Counted from the stretch's first letter, positions 5,729 through 13,615 are shown. The stretch is DNA of 17,643 nt from Deltaproteobacteria bacterium UBA7527 (GCA_002478225.1 DLMV01000031.1:74692-92334); one strand, 5' to 3'. A program made the numbers and translations. The notes: a model not told the origin generated them from the letters alone.

Positions 5729-7465
5729 ATGCAAGATAAAGAAACGCACACCGCAGAAGACCTTGAGATGCTCCGTCACAGCACTTCGCACCTCATGGCG
5801 CAGGCCGTCCGTGAGCTTTTTCCAGGGGTTAAAGTGGCCATCGGCCCGTCCATAGAGAACGGTTTTTATTACGATTTTGACTACGACCCCGGCTTTACCG
5901 AAGAAGACCTGCCGAAGATAGAGGCAAAGATGCAGGAGATCGTCTCGAAGGACATTCCCATTGAGAAGAAGGTGCTGAAGAAGGACGAAGCCGTCGAGAT
6001 GTTCAGAAAAATGGGTGAAACATACAAGGTGGAGCTGCTGGAATCGATCAATGACCCCGAGGTAAATACCTATACACAGGGTTCCTTCACGGACCTCTGC
6101 CGGGGACCGCACCTTCAATCGACAGGAAAGATCAGGGCGTTCAAGCTCTTAAGCCTCGCCGGCGCTTACTGGAGAGGGGACGAGAAGAACAAGATGCTCA
6201 CGAGGATCTACGGGACAGCCTTCCCCGATGAACAGTCGCTCAATAAATATATCAGCTTTCTCGAAGAGGTCAAAAAGAGAGACCACCGGAGGCTCGGCAA
6301 AGAGCTTGAGCTTTTCAGCGTCTCCGACGAGGTAGGCGCAGGGCTCGTCATATACCATCCGAACGGTGCGCTGCTCCGTTATCTCCTTGAAGACTTTGAG
6401 AGAAAGGAGCACCTGAAGAGAGGCTATCAGTTCGTGGTAGGGCCGCACATCCTTAAGCTCGATATGTGGAAACGCTCAGGTCATTTCGACAATTACAGGG
6501 AATTCATGTATTTCACCAAGATAGATGACGTGGATTACGGCATCAAGCCGATGAATTGCCTCTCCCATATCATGGTATATAATTCCAAGGTTAGGAGCTA
6601 TAGGGACCTCCCTCTTCGATACTTCGAGCTCGGCACTGTGTGCCGGCACGAAAAATCCGGCGTCCTGCACGGGCTCATGAGGGTGCGCGAATTCACCCAG
6701 GACGATGCCCATATCTTCCTCCGCCCGGAGCAGCTTCACCAGGAGATACTGGGTATTATTCAATTCGTCCAGGATGTAATGGCCATCTTCGGCTTCGATT
6801 ATGAGATGGAGATAAGCACACGACCGGAAAAATCAATAGGCACTGACGAGGACTGGGAGAAGGCGGAAAAGGCATTAAAAGAGGTCCTCGATAACCAGAA
6901 GCTCCCCTATGAGATCAACGAAGGTGATGGGGCATTCTACGGGCCCAAGATCGACGTAAAGCTGAAAGACGCCATCGGAAGAAAATGGCAGTGCGCCACG
7001 ATACAGTGCGACTTCGCCCTCCCCGAACGCTTCGACCTCCATTATGTGGACAGCGACGGGAAGAGGAAAAGGCCCGTCATGCTTCACAGGGTCGTCCTCG
7101 GCGCCATTGAACGGTTCATCGGCGTCCTCATCGAGCATTACAGCGGACGCTTCCCTGTCTGGCTGTCACCGACGCAGGTGATCATCATGAACATCACCGA
7201 CGACCAGGGACCATACGTGAAGGAACTCTATGACGCCATGACACGAGAAGGTATCAGGGTGGATGTCGATTCAAGGAATGAGAAGCTGAGCCTCAAGATA
7301 CGGGAAGGTGTTGTCAAAAAGGTTCCCTACATGGTGATCGCCGGCAAGAAAGAGATGGAGAGAGGAACCGTGACCGTCAGGATGAGAGACGGCAGTGAGC
7401 TGAAGGACATTACGGTACAGGACCTCATAAGCAGGATAAAAGAGGATAATACACTCAGGAGGTGA
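5729..7465 (+). CDS. thrS: Threonyl-tRNA synthetase lacking the TGS domain
   Basis: Charges tRNA-Thr in the cytoplasm. The protein has 578 residues against ~640 in E. coli because it begins directly at the editing domain. Editing residues are intact: H17 and H21 in RHSTSH, C124 and H128 in CRGPH. Zinc ligands of the catalytic site are C277, H328 and H453, with the same spacing as E. coli C334/H385/H511. The class II core and the anticodon-binding domain (TQVIIMNITDDQGPYV to the end) are complete. The usual MNCPGH motif reads MNCLSH. The N-terminal ~60-residue TGS domain is absent. ATG 5729 is the only good start, as an in-frame stop occurs at 5714 and the 5475-5728 gap has no coding space. 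Its Shine-Dalgarno is poor. infC follows after 4 bases, its ribosome site lying within the last thrS codons. Confidence 0.95.
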   Translation: MQDKETHTAEDLEMLRHSTSHLMAQAVRELFPGVKVAIGPSIENGFYYDFDYDPGFTEEDLPKIEAKMQEIVSKDIPIEKKVLKKDEAVEMFRKMGETYKVELLESINDPEVNTYTQGSFTDLCRGPHLQSTGKIRAFKLLSLAGAYWRGDEKNKMLTRIYGTAFPDEQSLNKYISFLEEVKKRDHRRLGKELELFSVSDEVGAGLVIYHPNGALLRYLLEDFERKEHLKRGYQFVVGPHILKLDMWKRSGHFDNYREFMYFTKIDDVDYGIKPMNCLSHIMVYNSKVRSYRDLPLRYFELGTVCRHEKSGVLHGLMRVREFTQDDAHIFLRPEQLHQEILGIIQFVQDVMAIFGFDYEMEISTRPEKSIGTDEDWEKAEKALKEVLDNQKLPYEINEGDGAFYGPKIDVKLKDAIGRKWQCATIQCDFALPERFDLHYVDSDGKRKRPVMLHRVVLGAIERFIGVLIEHYSGRFPVWLSPTQVIIMNITDDQGPYVKELYDAMTREGIRVDVDSRNEKLSLKIREGVVKKVPYMVIAGKKEMERGTVTVRMRDGSELKDITVQDLISRIKEDNTLRR

Positions 7466-7469
7466 CCCT

Positions 7470-7985
7470 ATAGGAAAGGACATCAAGGACATCAATATCA
7501 ATGAGAAGATCCGCGTCAGGGAGGTTCGGCTCATTGACGAAAGCGGGAGACAACTGGGCATTGTTGCGACTGCGGAAGCTCTCAGGATGGCGAAGGAACA
7601 GGACCTTGATCTTGTGGAGGTTTCTCCGAAAACGAATCCGCCGGTCTGCAAGATCATGGATTATGGCAAGTTCAAATACCAGCTCGCCAAAAAAGCGCAT
7701 GAAGCAAAGAAAAAACAGGCGGTGATCCAGATCAAAGAGATGAAGCTGGGTCTTAAGATCGAGGAGCATGATCTGACATTCAAGATCAAGCACATGAAAG
7801 AGTTTCTCAGCGATGGATACAAGGTCAAAGTGATCATCATGTTCAAGGGCAGGGAAGTGCTCCATATGGATATGGGGGAAAAACTTGCCCAGAAGGTTAT
7901 CGATTCGGTGAAAGATGCAGGGGCACTGGAGCAGAAATTAAAATTTGACGGTAGGAATATCGTAATGATCTTTGCCCCTCTGTAA
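7470..7985 (+). CDS. infC: Translation initiation factor IF-3, probable ATA start
   Basis: IF-3 binds the 30S subunit, checks start-codon pairing and prevents premature 50S joining. The N-domain reads ININEKIRVREVRLID..GRQLGIVAT and the C-domain MDYGKFKYQLAKKAHEAKKKQ followed by the usual alpha/beta fold. The family N-terminal sequence is in frame well upstream of the first in-frame ATG (7587), which would delete about 39 conserved residues. No ATG, GTG or TTG lies in frame in between. The codon at 7470 is ATA, placed 7 bases after a perfect AGGAGGTGA (7457-7465), giving 171 residues, the usual IF-3 length. An ATN start fits the known autoregulation of infC, where IF-3 rejects its own AUU start in E. 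coli. ATC codons at 7482 and 7491 are alternatives with poorer spacing. The ATG at 7501 is out of frame. Confidence 0.92.
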   Translation: MGKDIKDININEKIRVREVRLIDESGRQLGIVATAEALRMAKEQDLDLVEVSPKTNPPVCKIMDYGKFKYQLAKKAHEAKKKQAVIQIKEMKLGLKIEEHDLTFKIKHMKEFLSDGYKVKVIIMFKGREVLHMDMGEKLAQKVIDSVKDAGALEQKLKFDGRNIVMIFAPL

Positions 7986-7996
7986 AGGAGGTTGAT

Positions 7997-8194
7997 ATGC
8001 CGAAGATAAAAACACATCGGGGACTGGCGAAGCGGGTTAAGATAACAGCAAAAGGCAAGGTGAAAAGGGCAAAAGCATTTCACAGCCACCTTCTTTCCTC
8101 AAAAACACCAAAGATGAAAAGAAGGCTGTCGAAACCCGACACTGTTCATCCCACGGATCTGAAGAGGATCAAAACATTACTACCATACTTATAG
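7997..8194 (+). CDS. rpmI: 50S ribosomal protein bL35
   Basis: A 65-residue highly basic protein of the large ribosomal subunit. It shows the family start MPKIKTHRGLAKRVKIT, the KAFHSHLLSSKT(P)KMKRRL core and the C-terminal LKRIKTLLPYL. A strong AAAGGAGGT (7984-7992) overlaps the infC stop and precedes the ATG by 4 bases. It lies 11 bases after infC and 21 before rplT, in the universal infC-rpmI-rplT order, in which L20 or L4 often controls translation of the group. No L20-binding pseudoknot leader is evident here. Confidence 0.97.
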   Translation: MPKIKTHRGLAKRVKITAKGKVKRAKAFHSHLLSSKTPKMKRRLSKPDTVHPTDLKRIKTLLPYL

Positions 8195-8215
8195 GAAAGA
8201 CAGAGGTACAGTAAA

Positions 8216-8581
8216 ATGCCAAGGGTAAAACGAGGATTCAAGGCAAGGAGAAGACGCAAAAAACTATTAAAGCTGGCGCGGGGCATGTATGGGACCAGGA
8301 AGAATGTATACAGCGTAGCGAAAAGGGCTGTTTTCAAGGCGCTCAAATATGCCTACGCCGGGCGAAAACAGAGGAAGAGGGATTTCAGGTCCTTATGGAT
8401 AGTGAGGATCAACGCAGCCTGCAGGGCACAGGGCATACCATACAGCAGGTTCATTCACGGCCTGAAAGCTGCGAACATAACCCTGGACAGGAAATCTCTT
8501 GCAGAGATGGCGGTAAACGATCCATCCGGGTTCGAGGCTGTGTTGGCTAAAGTGAAAGAGGCAATGGTTAGCGTAGGGTGA
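8216..8581 (+). CDS. rplT: 50S ribosomal protein bL20
   Basis: A 121-residue basic large-subunit protein that binds 23S rRNA early in assembly. Family features are MPRVKRGFKARRRRKKLLKLARGMYGTR at the N-terminus, then YAYAGRKQRKRDFRSLWIVRINAACR and GLKAANITLDRKSLAEMAV. The length is within the normal range (117-121). The ribosome site is only moderate (AGAGGT about 8 bases upstream). pheS starts 3 bases after the stop, so translation is probably coupled. Confidence 0.97.
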   Translation: MPRVKRGFKARRRRKKLLKLARGMYGTRKNVYSVAKRAVFKALKYAYAGRKQRKRDFRSLWIVRINAACRAQGIPYSRFIHGLKAANITLDRKSLAEMAVNDPSGFEAVLAKVKEAMVSVG

Positions 8582-8584
8582 TCC

Positions 8585-9595
8585 TTGGATATTGACGTCT
8601 TACAAGAGAGGGTCAATAAAGAACTATCCTCCATAAAAACGATAGACGATGTCAGGAAGGTTAGGATATCCCTCCTCGGGAGGAAGGGTGTCTTTTCCGA
8701 ATACATCGATAATATCAAACTGCTCGACAAAGGAAAACGCAGGGAAGCAGGTCAGGAGATCAATACCCTCAAGCTGCGGACAGAGAACAGGCTTCAGGAA
8801 CTGGAAGATTCCTACGCAGCGGAGGAGAAGAAGAAAAAGGACGCGGCATCGTGGATAGATATCACAATGCCAGGCAAGGCGCCTCTGGTCGGGAAAAAAC
8901 ATCCCATTACCCAGACGCTCGACGAGATGGTCAGGATCTTCACCTCTCTCGGTTTTTCTGTTGCTGAAGGCCCTGATATTGAGCTCGACTATTATAATTT
9001 CGAAGCGCTCAATATCCCGGCAGACCATCCCGCGCGGGATATGCAGGACACATTCTATATTCAGGACGGCGTGGTATTAAGGACCCACACGTCGCCGGTG
9101 CAGATACGGGTAATGGAGTCCCAGCTCCCGCCCTTGAGGATCATCGCGCCCGGGACCGTCTACCGGTGCGACAATGATATCTCGCATACCCCGATGTTCC
9201 ACCAGGTCGAAGGTCTTATGGTGGATAAGAATGTGAGGTTCTCGGATCTGAAGGGCATCCTCAGCATGTTCGTACAGGACATGTTCGGCAAGGACACGCC
9301 GCTGCGTTTCAGGCCAAGCTATTTTCCATTCACCGAACCCTCTGCAGAGGTTGATATCGGCTGCGTCATCTGCGGCGGGACCGGATGCAGGGTCTGCAAA
9401 GATACCGGCTGGATCGAAATTGTCGGTTCAGGCATGGTACACCCCCAGGTCTTCAGGAATGTCGGCTACGACCAGGAAGAGGTCACGGGATTCGCTTTTG
9501 GAATGGGCGTTGAGAGGATCGCGATGATCAGGTACGGCATCGATGATATCAGGCAGTTCTATTATAACGATATAAGGTTCCTGTCGCAGTTTTGA
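8585..9595 (+). CDS. pheS: Phenylalanyl-tRNA synthetase alpha subunit, TTG start
   Basis: Catalytic subunit of the (alpha-beta)2 enzyme. The N-terminal coiled coil is followed by the class II core: HPITQTLDEMVRIF, DMQDTFYIQD, THTSPVQIR, the motif 2 stretch PGTVYRCDNDISHTPMFHQVEGL, FRPSYFPFTEPSAEVDI and GFAFGMGVERIAMIRYGI. At 336 residues it is slightly longer than E. coli (327) because of a Cys-rich insert with C260, C263, C268 and C271 (CVICGGTGCRVC), common in Desulfobacterota-type and other bacterial enzymes and able to bind zinc in principle. TTG 8585 is the only sensible start; the first in-frame ATG lies far inside. Its ribosome site (GGGTGA) is weak, which together with the 3-bp gap suggests dependence on rplT translation. 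pheT follows only after 179 bp. Confidence 0.96.
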   Translation: MDIDVLQERVNKELSSIKTIDDVRKVRISLLGRKGVFSEYIDNIKLLDKGKRREAGQEINTLKLRTENRLQELEDSYAAEEKKKKDAASWIDITMPGKAPLVGKKHPITQTLDEMVRIFTSLGFSVAEGPDIELDYYNFEALNIPADHPARDMQDTFYIQDGVVLRTHTSPVQIRVMESQLPPLRIIAPGTVYRCDNDISHTPMFHQVEGLMVDKNVRFSDLKGILSMFVQDMFGKDTPLRFRPSYFPFTEPSAEVDIGCVICGGTGCRVCKDTGWIEIVGSGMVHPQVFRNVGYDQEEVTGFAFGMGVERIAMIRYGIDDIRQFYYNDIRFLSQF

Positions 9596-9610
9596 GATAA
9601 CATGGAAATG

Positions 9611-9736
9611 AACACTCTAAGTCCGAATATCGAAGCACTAAACAAATTCAAATGTTCAAAACTCAAAACACTAAGAAACATGCATCTGTTTCGGACATTT
9701 GATATTTGTATTTTGATATTGTGTAGTGCTTGGTGC
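9611..9736. repeat. Eighteen-unit heptad repeat forming an imperfect inverted repeat between pheS and pheT
   Basis: These 126 bases divide into eighteen 7-base units without slippage, for example ATTCAAA, TGTTCAA in the left half and ACATTTG, ATATTTG in the right. The reverse complement of the left arm (about 9625-9660) shares ACATTTGA, ATTTG and TAGTGCTT in the same order with the right arm (about 9688-9733). The RNA could therefore fold into a long, interrupted hairpin. The outer left part matches 1-36 of the window in inverted orientation. The rest of the 179-bp gap is AT-rich, with the weak pheT ribosome site at its end. Confidence 0.7.
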
Positions 9737-9774
9737 TCAGGATGTAGAAATTATATGTCTACAGGTATTGAATA

Positions 9775-12153
9775 GTGAAGGTTCCTTTCGAATGGCTCAG
9801 TGAATTCGTCGTTATTGATATGGATCCACAGGATCTTGCGCTGAAGCTGACGATGTGCGGGTTGGAGGTAGAGGGAACGGAAAAAAAGGCACCGTCCTGT
9901 AATGGCGTCGTCGTTGGCAAGATCACCGCGATCGACAAACACCCTAACGCTGAAAATCTTGTCCTCTGCATGATAGATACCGGCAGAGAATCGCTGCCGA
10001 TCGTCTGCGGCGCAAAGAATGTGGCTGTGGGGGATAAGGTTCCCCTGGCAGCGGTCGGCGCACAATTAAAGGACGGTTTTGTCGTGGAGAAGAAAAAGAT
10101 CCGTGGGATCGAGTCACCCGGCATGCTCTGCTCGGAAAAGGAGCTTGGCCTTTCTGACGACCATAGCGGCATCTTCATACTCCCGGATGAATGTAGGGTA
10201 GGGAGGTTGCTCCACGAGGAACCTTTTGTCCAGGATGTAATCCTCGATATAAACATCCCGCCCAACAGAGGAGACTGTCTCTCCATATATGGCATAGCCA
10301 GGGAAGTTGGGAGCATACTTGATCAGAGGGCAAAACTACCCATCTTCAACCTTGAAACGGAGGCGAACAAGAAGGGAAAGGACTTCGTATCCCTGAAGGT
10401 CCTGAACACGGACGCCTGTCCCCGATATGTTCTCCGGATGATAAACGGAATATCGATCAAGACCTCGCCGTTCTGGATAAGAAATAGGATCATAAAATGC
10501 GGGATGAGACCTATCAATACCATTGTCGATGTCACCAATTATGTAATGCTTGAGCTCGGGCAACCCCTCCATGCCTTCGATTATCAAAGGATCCGGGGAA
10601 AAAGAATAGAAGTGAGGCTCGCCGAGCAGGAGACAACGTTCCGGACGCTGGACGGCAACGAACGGAAGCTGCTTCAGGGCGACATCCTCATCTGTGATGG
10701 GGAAGGTCCCGTGGCCCTTGCCGGCATTATGGGAGGGGAAAACTCTGAGATCTCTGAGACTACGCAGGATGTTGCGCTGGAAAGCGCTTACTTTAACCCT
10801 CTATACATCAGGAAAACAACGAGAAGGCTCGGGATCAAATCAGAGGCTTCTCTCCGCTTTGAAAAAGGCATCGATATCGACAATGTCGGATTTGCCGCTG
10901 AGAGGGCCATTTTTCTCATGAACAGACTCTCAGGCGGGGCGATCATTAAGGGTGAACGCGAGGTTTATGAAAAAAAAGAACTGAAGACCCTGTTTATTAC
11001 ATACAGCCATATAAACGGGCTCCTTGGCACCCATATATCACAACAGGACATTACAAAGATACTGCGGTCCCTTGATCTCCATATAAAGAAAGAAGGCGAG
11101 GAAGGGCTCTTCATCACGATACCCAATTTTCGCCACGACATCAATGAGCCTGCCGATATTATCGAGGAGATATCCAGGCTATACGGCTATGATCGTATCC
11201 CTGCCACCAGGCCCATCTCTCCGCTTTCTGCGCAGAAACGGAACGCCAGAGAGATCGCCCTTGGCACTGTAAAAGAATTCTTCAAAGGGGCCGGTTTTTT
11301 TGAATTGATAAACTTTGCATTTTTCAGCGAGAAAGACATAGAATATTTTCTGATCCCACCGTCGGACGAGAGGGCAGCCTTCGTTGGCATAGCAAACCCT
11401 ATCTCCAGAGAATATGCCGTGATGAGGACCTTTATTGCGCCAGGCGTTTTGAAGAGTATTGCGTACAACATCAACAGAGGCGCAAAAAATCTCAGATTGT
11501 TCGAGAAGGGCAAGGTCTTCTTCTCCAAAGAAGGCGCTCCCTGCGAACGCTTTGCTGTTTGTTTTGCCATAACGGGCCGGGAAGCGGAATTTTTCTGGCG
11601 CGACAAATATAACGACTATGATTTTTTTGATATAAAGGGTATAATGGAAGGACTGATGGGGGCCTTCGGGATTACATTTTTTCCGCAGAAGACAAGCGAA
11701 CCCTTTCTCAATCCTCAGAGAGGAGTTGATATATTCGTCGACGGCACAAAGATAGGGTGGATCGGGGAACTCAGGGAAGAGATCGTAAAATCTTATGAAA
11801 TCGAACAAAGTATCTATTGTGCTGAATTGCAATTTGATATAATCTTACAAAAGATGAAGCTGGAGGTGCAGTATCATCCTATACCACGATTCCCCCAGGT
11901 CACAAGAGACTTCTCTTTTTTCATAGACGATTCGATACCTGTGGGGATGCTTATGGACAAGATCAGGGGGGCTTCGCCGCTTATTACATCCGTGGGCATC
12001 TTTGACATGTTTAGAAAGGAGAAGAGGAGCGTCTCCTTCCGTGTTGTTTTTCAGTCCTATGAGGATACCCTGAAGGATGAAACAGTGAACCGACTGCAGG
12101 AGATTATCATTAAAGAACTTACAAATATAAATGGAATTTCGTTAAGGGCATAA
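9775..12153 (+). CDS. pheT: Phenylalanyl-tRNA synthetase beta subunit
   Basis: Non-catalytic, tRNA-binding and editing subunit; 792 residues against 795 in E. coli. Domains in order: the short start MKVPFEWLSEFV; an EMAP/OB-fold tRNA-binding domain at ~40-150 (GVVVGKITAIDKHPNAENL..IVCGAKNV); B3/B4 editing region (NPPNRGDCLSIYGIAREV; MRPINTIVDVTNYVMLELGQPLHAFD; MGGENSEI); B5 (FRHDINEPADIIEEISRLYGYDRIP); and the C-terminal ferredoxin-fold anticodon-binding domain (YHPIPRFPQVTRDFSFFID to the end). It starts at GTG 9775, supported by alignment to family N-termini; the ribosome site AGGT is weak. ihfA follows after 9 bases with a strong AAGGAGG. Separation from pheS by a repeat could reduce the usual translational coupling that balances the two subunits. 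Confidence 0.96.
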   Translation: MKVPFEWLSEFVVIDMDPQDLALKLTMCGLEVEGTEKKAPSCNGVVVGKITAIDKHPNAENLVLCMIDTGRESLPIVCGAKNVAVGDKVPLAAVGAQLKDGFVVEKKKIRGIESPGMLCSEKELGLSDDHSGIFILPDECRVGRLLHEEPFVQDVILDINIPPNRGDCLSIYGIAREVGSILDQRAKLPIFNLETEANKKGKDFVSLKVLNTDACPRYVLRMINGISIKTSPFWIRNRIIKCGMRPINTIVDVTNYVMLELGQPLHAFDYQRIRGKRIEVRLAEQETTFRTLDGNERKLLQGDILICDGEGPVALAGIMGGENSEISETTQDVALESAYFNPLYIRKTTRRLGIKSEASLRFEKGIDIDNVGFAAERAIFLMNRLSGGAIIKGEREVYEKKELKTLFITYSHINGLLGTHISQQDITKILRSLDLHIKKEGEEGLFITIPNFRHDINEPADIIEEISRLYGYDRIPATRPISPLSAQKRNAREIALGTVKEFFKGAGFFELINFAFFSEKDIEYFLIPPSDERAAFVGIANPISREYAVMRTFIAPGVLKSIAYNINRGAKNLRLFEKGKVFFSKEGAPCERFAVCFAITGREAEFFWRDKYNDYDFFDIKGIMEGLMGAFGITFFPQKTSEPFLNPQRGVDIFVDGTKIGWIGELREEIVKSYEIEQSIYCAELQFDIILQKMKLEVQYHPIPRFPQVTRDFSFFIDDSIPVGMLMDKIRGASPLITSVGIFDMFRKEKRSVSFRVVFQSYEDTLKDETVNRLQEIIIKELTNINGISLRA

Positions 12154-12162
12154 GGAGGGCGT

Positions 12163-12450
12163 ATGACCAAGATAGACATTGTTACAAATCTTTATGAGAA
12201 ACTCGGGTTTTCAAAGAGGGAGTGCGCGAATATAGTCGACACCTTTTTTGAGATCATCAAGGACACCCTTGAAAAAGGCGATAATGTAAAGATATCAGGG
12301 TTCGGCAATTTCTTCGTAAGAAAGAAAAAAGCCCGGCGCGGCAGAAACCCTCAGACAGGCGAAGAGATCAAGATAACCGAAAGGCAGGTCCTCAGCTTCA
12401 GACTAAGCCAGGTCTTGAAGGACGAAATTAACAACAAGAACAGGAAATGA
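12163..12450 (+). CDS. ihfA: Integration host factor alpha subunit (HU/IHF family)
   Basis: A 95-residue DNA-bending nucleoid protein. It has the HU/IHF fold, with the helical start MTKIDIVTNLYEKLGFSKREC, the KISGFGNFFVRKKKARRGRNPQTGEEIKI DNA-binding arm containing the intercalating proline, and FRLSQVLKDEIN at the end. The position directly after pheT, as in Proteobacteria, supports IHF alpha rather than HU. A strong AAGGAGGG lies 5-6 bases ahead of the ATG. The stop overlaps the merR start by 4 bases. An IHF beta partner is not in this window. Confidence 0.9.
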   Translation: MTKIDIVTNLYEKLGFSKRECANIVDTFFEIIKDTLEKGDNVKISGFGNFFVRKKKARRGRNPQTGEEIKITERQVLSFRLSQVLKDEINNKNRK

Positions 12451-12764
12451 ACAGGGATATTCCCGATAGGGTATTTTACAGAATAAAGGAGGTCTGTAGC
12501 TTAACGGGCCTGAAACCCCATGTCCTCAGATACTGGGAGCAGGAATTCAAAGATATAAAGCCCGTTAAGAGCCCTACAGGGCAGCGGCTGTACAAGAAGA
12601 AAGACCTCGAGATCATCTTTACGATAAAAAAACTTCTCCACGAAAAACGCTTCACCATTGATGGAGCGAAGCAGTACCTCGCAAACCACAAACGCATCCT
12701 CAATGAGATCAGGGAGGATCTTACAGAGATAGTGAAGATATTGAAAAAAGAGGAAAGAAAATGA
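12447..12764 (+). CDS. MerR-family transcriptional regulator, short type
   Basis: A 105-residue protein. The N-terminal MerR helix-turn-helix with wing is clear: FYRIKEVCSLTGLKPHVLRYWEQEF then SPTGQRLYKKKDLEIIFTIKKLLHEKRFTIDGAKQYL. A short helical C-terminus could be the dimerising coiled coil. There is no effector or metal-binding domain and no cysteine pair at the C-terminus, so a metal sensor is unlikely. A merR gene of this size after ihfA is a recurring arrangement in Proteobacteria with no well-established function. It overlaps ihfA by ATGA and the lipoprotein gene by ATGA, implying translational coupling along the three. Confidence 0.88.
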   Translation: MNRDIPDRVFYRIKEVCSLTGLKPHVLRYWEQEFKDIKPVKSPTGQRLYKKKDLEIIFTIKKLLHEKRFTIDGAKQYLANHKRILNEIREDLTEIVKILKKEERK

Positions 12765-13378
12765 AAGTGATTGTTGCCATCTGCCTCGTCTTTTTCCTGT
12801 TTGGCTGCGCCAGCCCGGGACCTGTTCATATAGCAAGAACAGAATCAGAGAGCATCAGAAGCGCTTACGAGGATCCACACGTACGATCATTGCATCAGAA
12901 AAACTCAGACCTTATCAGGGATATTTACTGGAGATTTATCCAGTCCAATGTGGGCATCTACCGGGGAGGCATCGGCATCACGACCCTTACAGATCAAAAC
13001 AATGAAAAGCACCACTATATCATGGTAAACATCAGGCCTTCGGACGTCTACTTCGACGAGAATACGACAAAACCCGAAGGCCGGTTCTCCCATGTCCTCA
13101 TGAACACGTTCCCAAAATATTTAAAATTCATGAAAAGCAACGACCTCGACAGGGATGGCATAGAAGGCCTGGCTTTCGGCATATACTGGCCCGTCCGTGA
13201 TTACTCCCAGTGCAACACATATGGCGGCTTCATCGAGTACATCCACATCTACTTCAAGAAAGACGACGCGCAGGACATCATTGAGGGAAGGAAGCCATAC
13301 GCTGACACCCTGGAAGATGCGGAGATCATCACCAGCCTCGCCCTCCAGCCCGCAAAGAGCGTAAGGCCCGTGTTCTAA
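12761..13378 (+). CDS. Putative lipoprotein of unknown function
   Basis: A 205-residue protein I do not recognise. The N-terminus is a type II signal peptide: Lys2, the hydrophobic stretch VIVAICLVFFLF and a lipobox LFGC with C16 as the predicted lipidated cysteine. The mature part is soluble and mixed charge, with one central Cys (YSQCNTYGG), an aromatic-rich core (RDIYWRFIQSNVGIYRGGIGITTLT, GLAFGIYWPVRDY, EYIHIYFKKDDAQDII) and no obvious enzyme motif. The residue after C16 is Ala, so no inner-membrane retention signal of the Asp+2 type is seen. The ATG overlaps the merR stop by 4 bases, so it is cotranscribed with the end of the pheST-ihfA-merR cluster. The 237-bp gap after it shows no terminator but does hold a promoter for the next operon. 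Confidence 0.8.
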   Translation: MKVIVAICLVFFLFGCASPGPVHIARTESESIRSAYEDPHVRSLHQKNSDLIRDIYWRFIQSNVGIYRGGIGITTLTDQNNEKHHYIMVNIRPSDVYFDENTTKPEGRFSHVLMNTFPKYLKFMKSNDLDRDGIEGLAFGIYWPVRDYSQCNTYGGFIEYIHIYFKKDDAQDIIEGRKPYADTLEDAEIITSLALQPAKSVRPVF

Positions 13379-13490
13379 GCGCTTTCTCAGAATAACCTAT
13401 CATTATTGCCGGTAGGACCTTATCCTTGGCGAACCATTGCGGAAGCTTCACCGTTTGATCGAAGAGGACGCCCTTTCGTTGACTGGCCTC

Positions 13491-13519
13491 TTGATATCAA
13501 CGCGCATGGATGCTATATT
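13491..13519 (+). promoter_or_regulatory. Sigma70-type promoter of the molybdenum hydroxylase operon
   Basis: TTGATA (13491-13496) and TATATT (13514-13519) are separated by exactly 17 bp. The predicted start near 13526 gives a leader of about 90 bases ending in the GGAGAAGGAG ribosome site at 13601-13610. I see no clear operator palindrome around it. The rest of the gap 13379-13615 holds no gene I can support. Confidence 0.55.
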
Positions 13520-13615
13520 GTCCGCAAGAAACATATCTAACAAATAACGGAACTTTCACGCTAAGGTCTTTATCGGTTCCACGCCACCCGGGACGGGGCA
13601 GGAGAAGGAGTGTTT

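Noticed and set aside
7501..7725. 74-residue frame starting at ATG 7501
   Set aside because: It is the out-of-frame shadow of infC; the ATG lies within codons of the IF-3 N-domain and the peptide is arginine-rich and featureless.
11179..11832. 217-codon minus-strand frame opposite pheT
   Set aside because: Shadow of the B5 to anticodon-binding region of pheT; no family features and no promoter.
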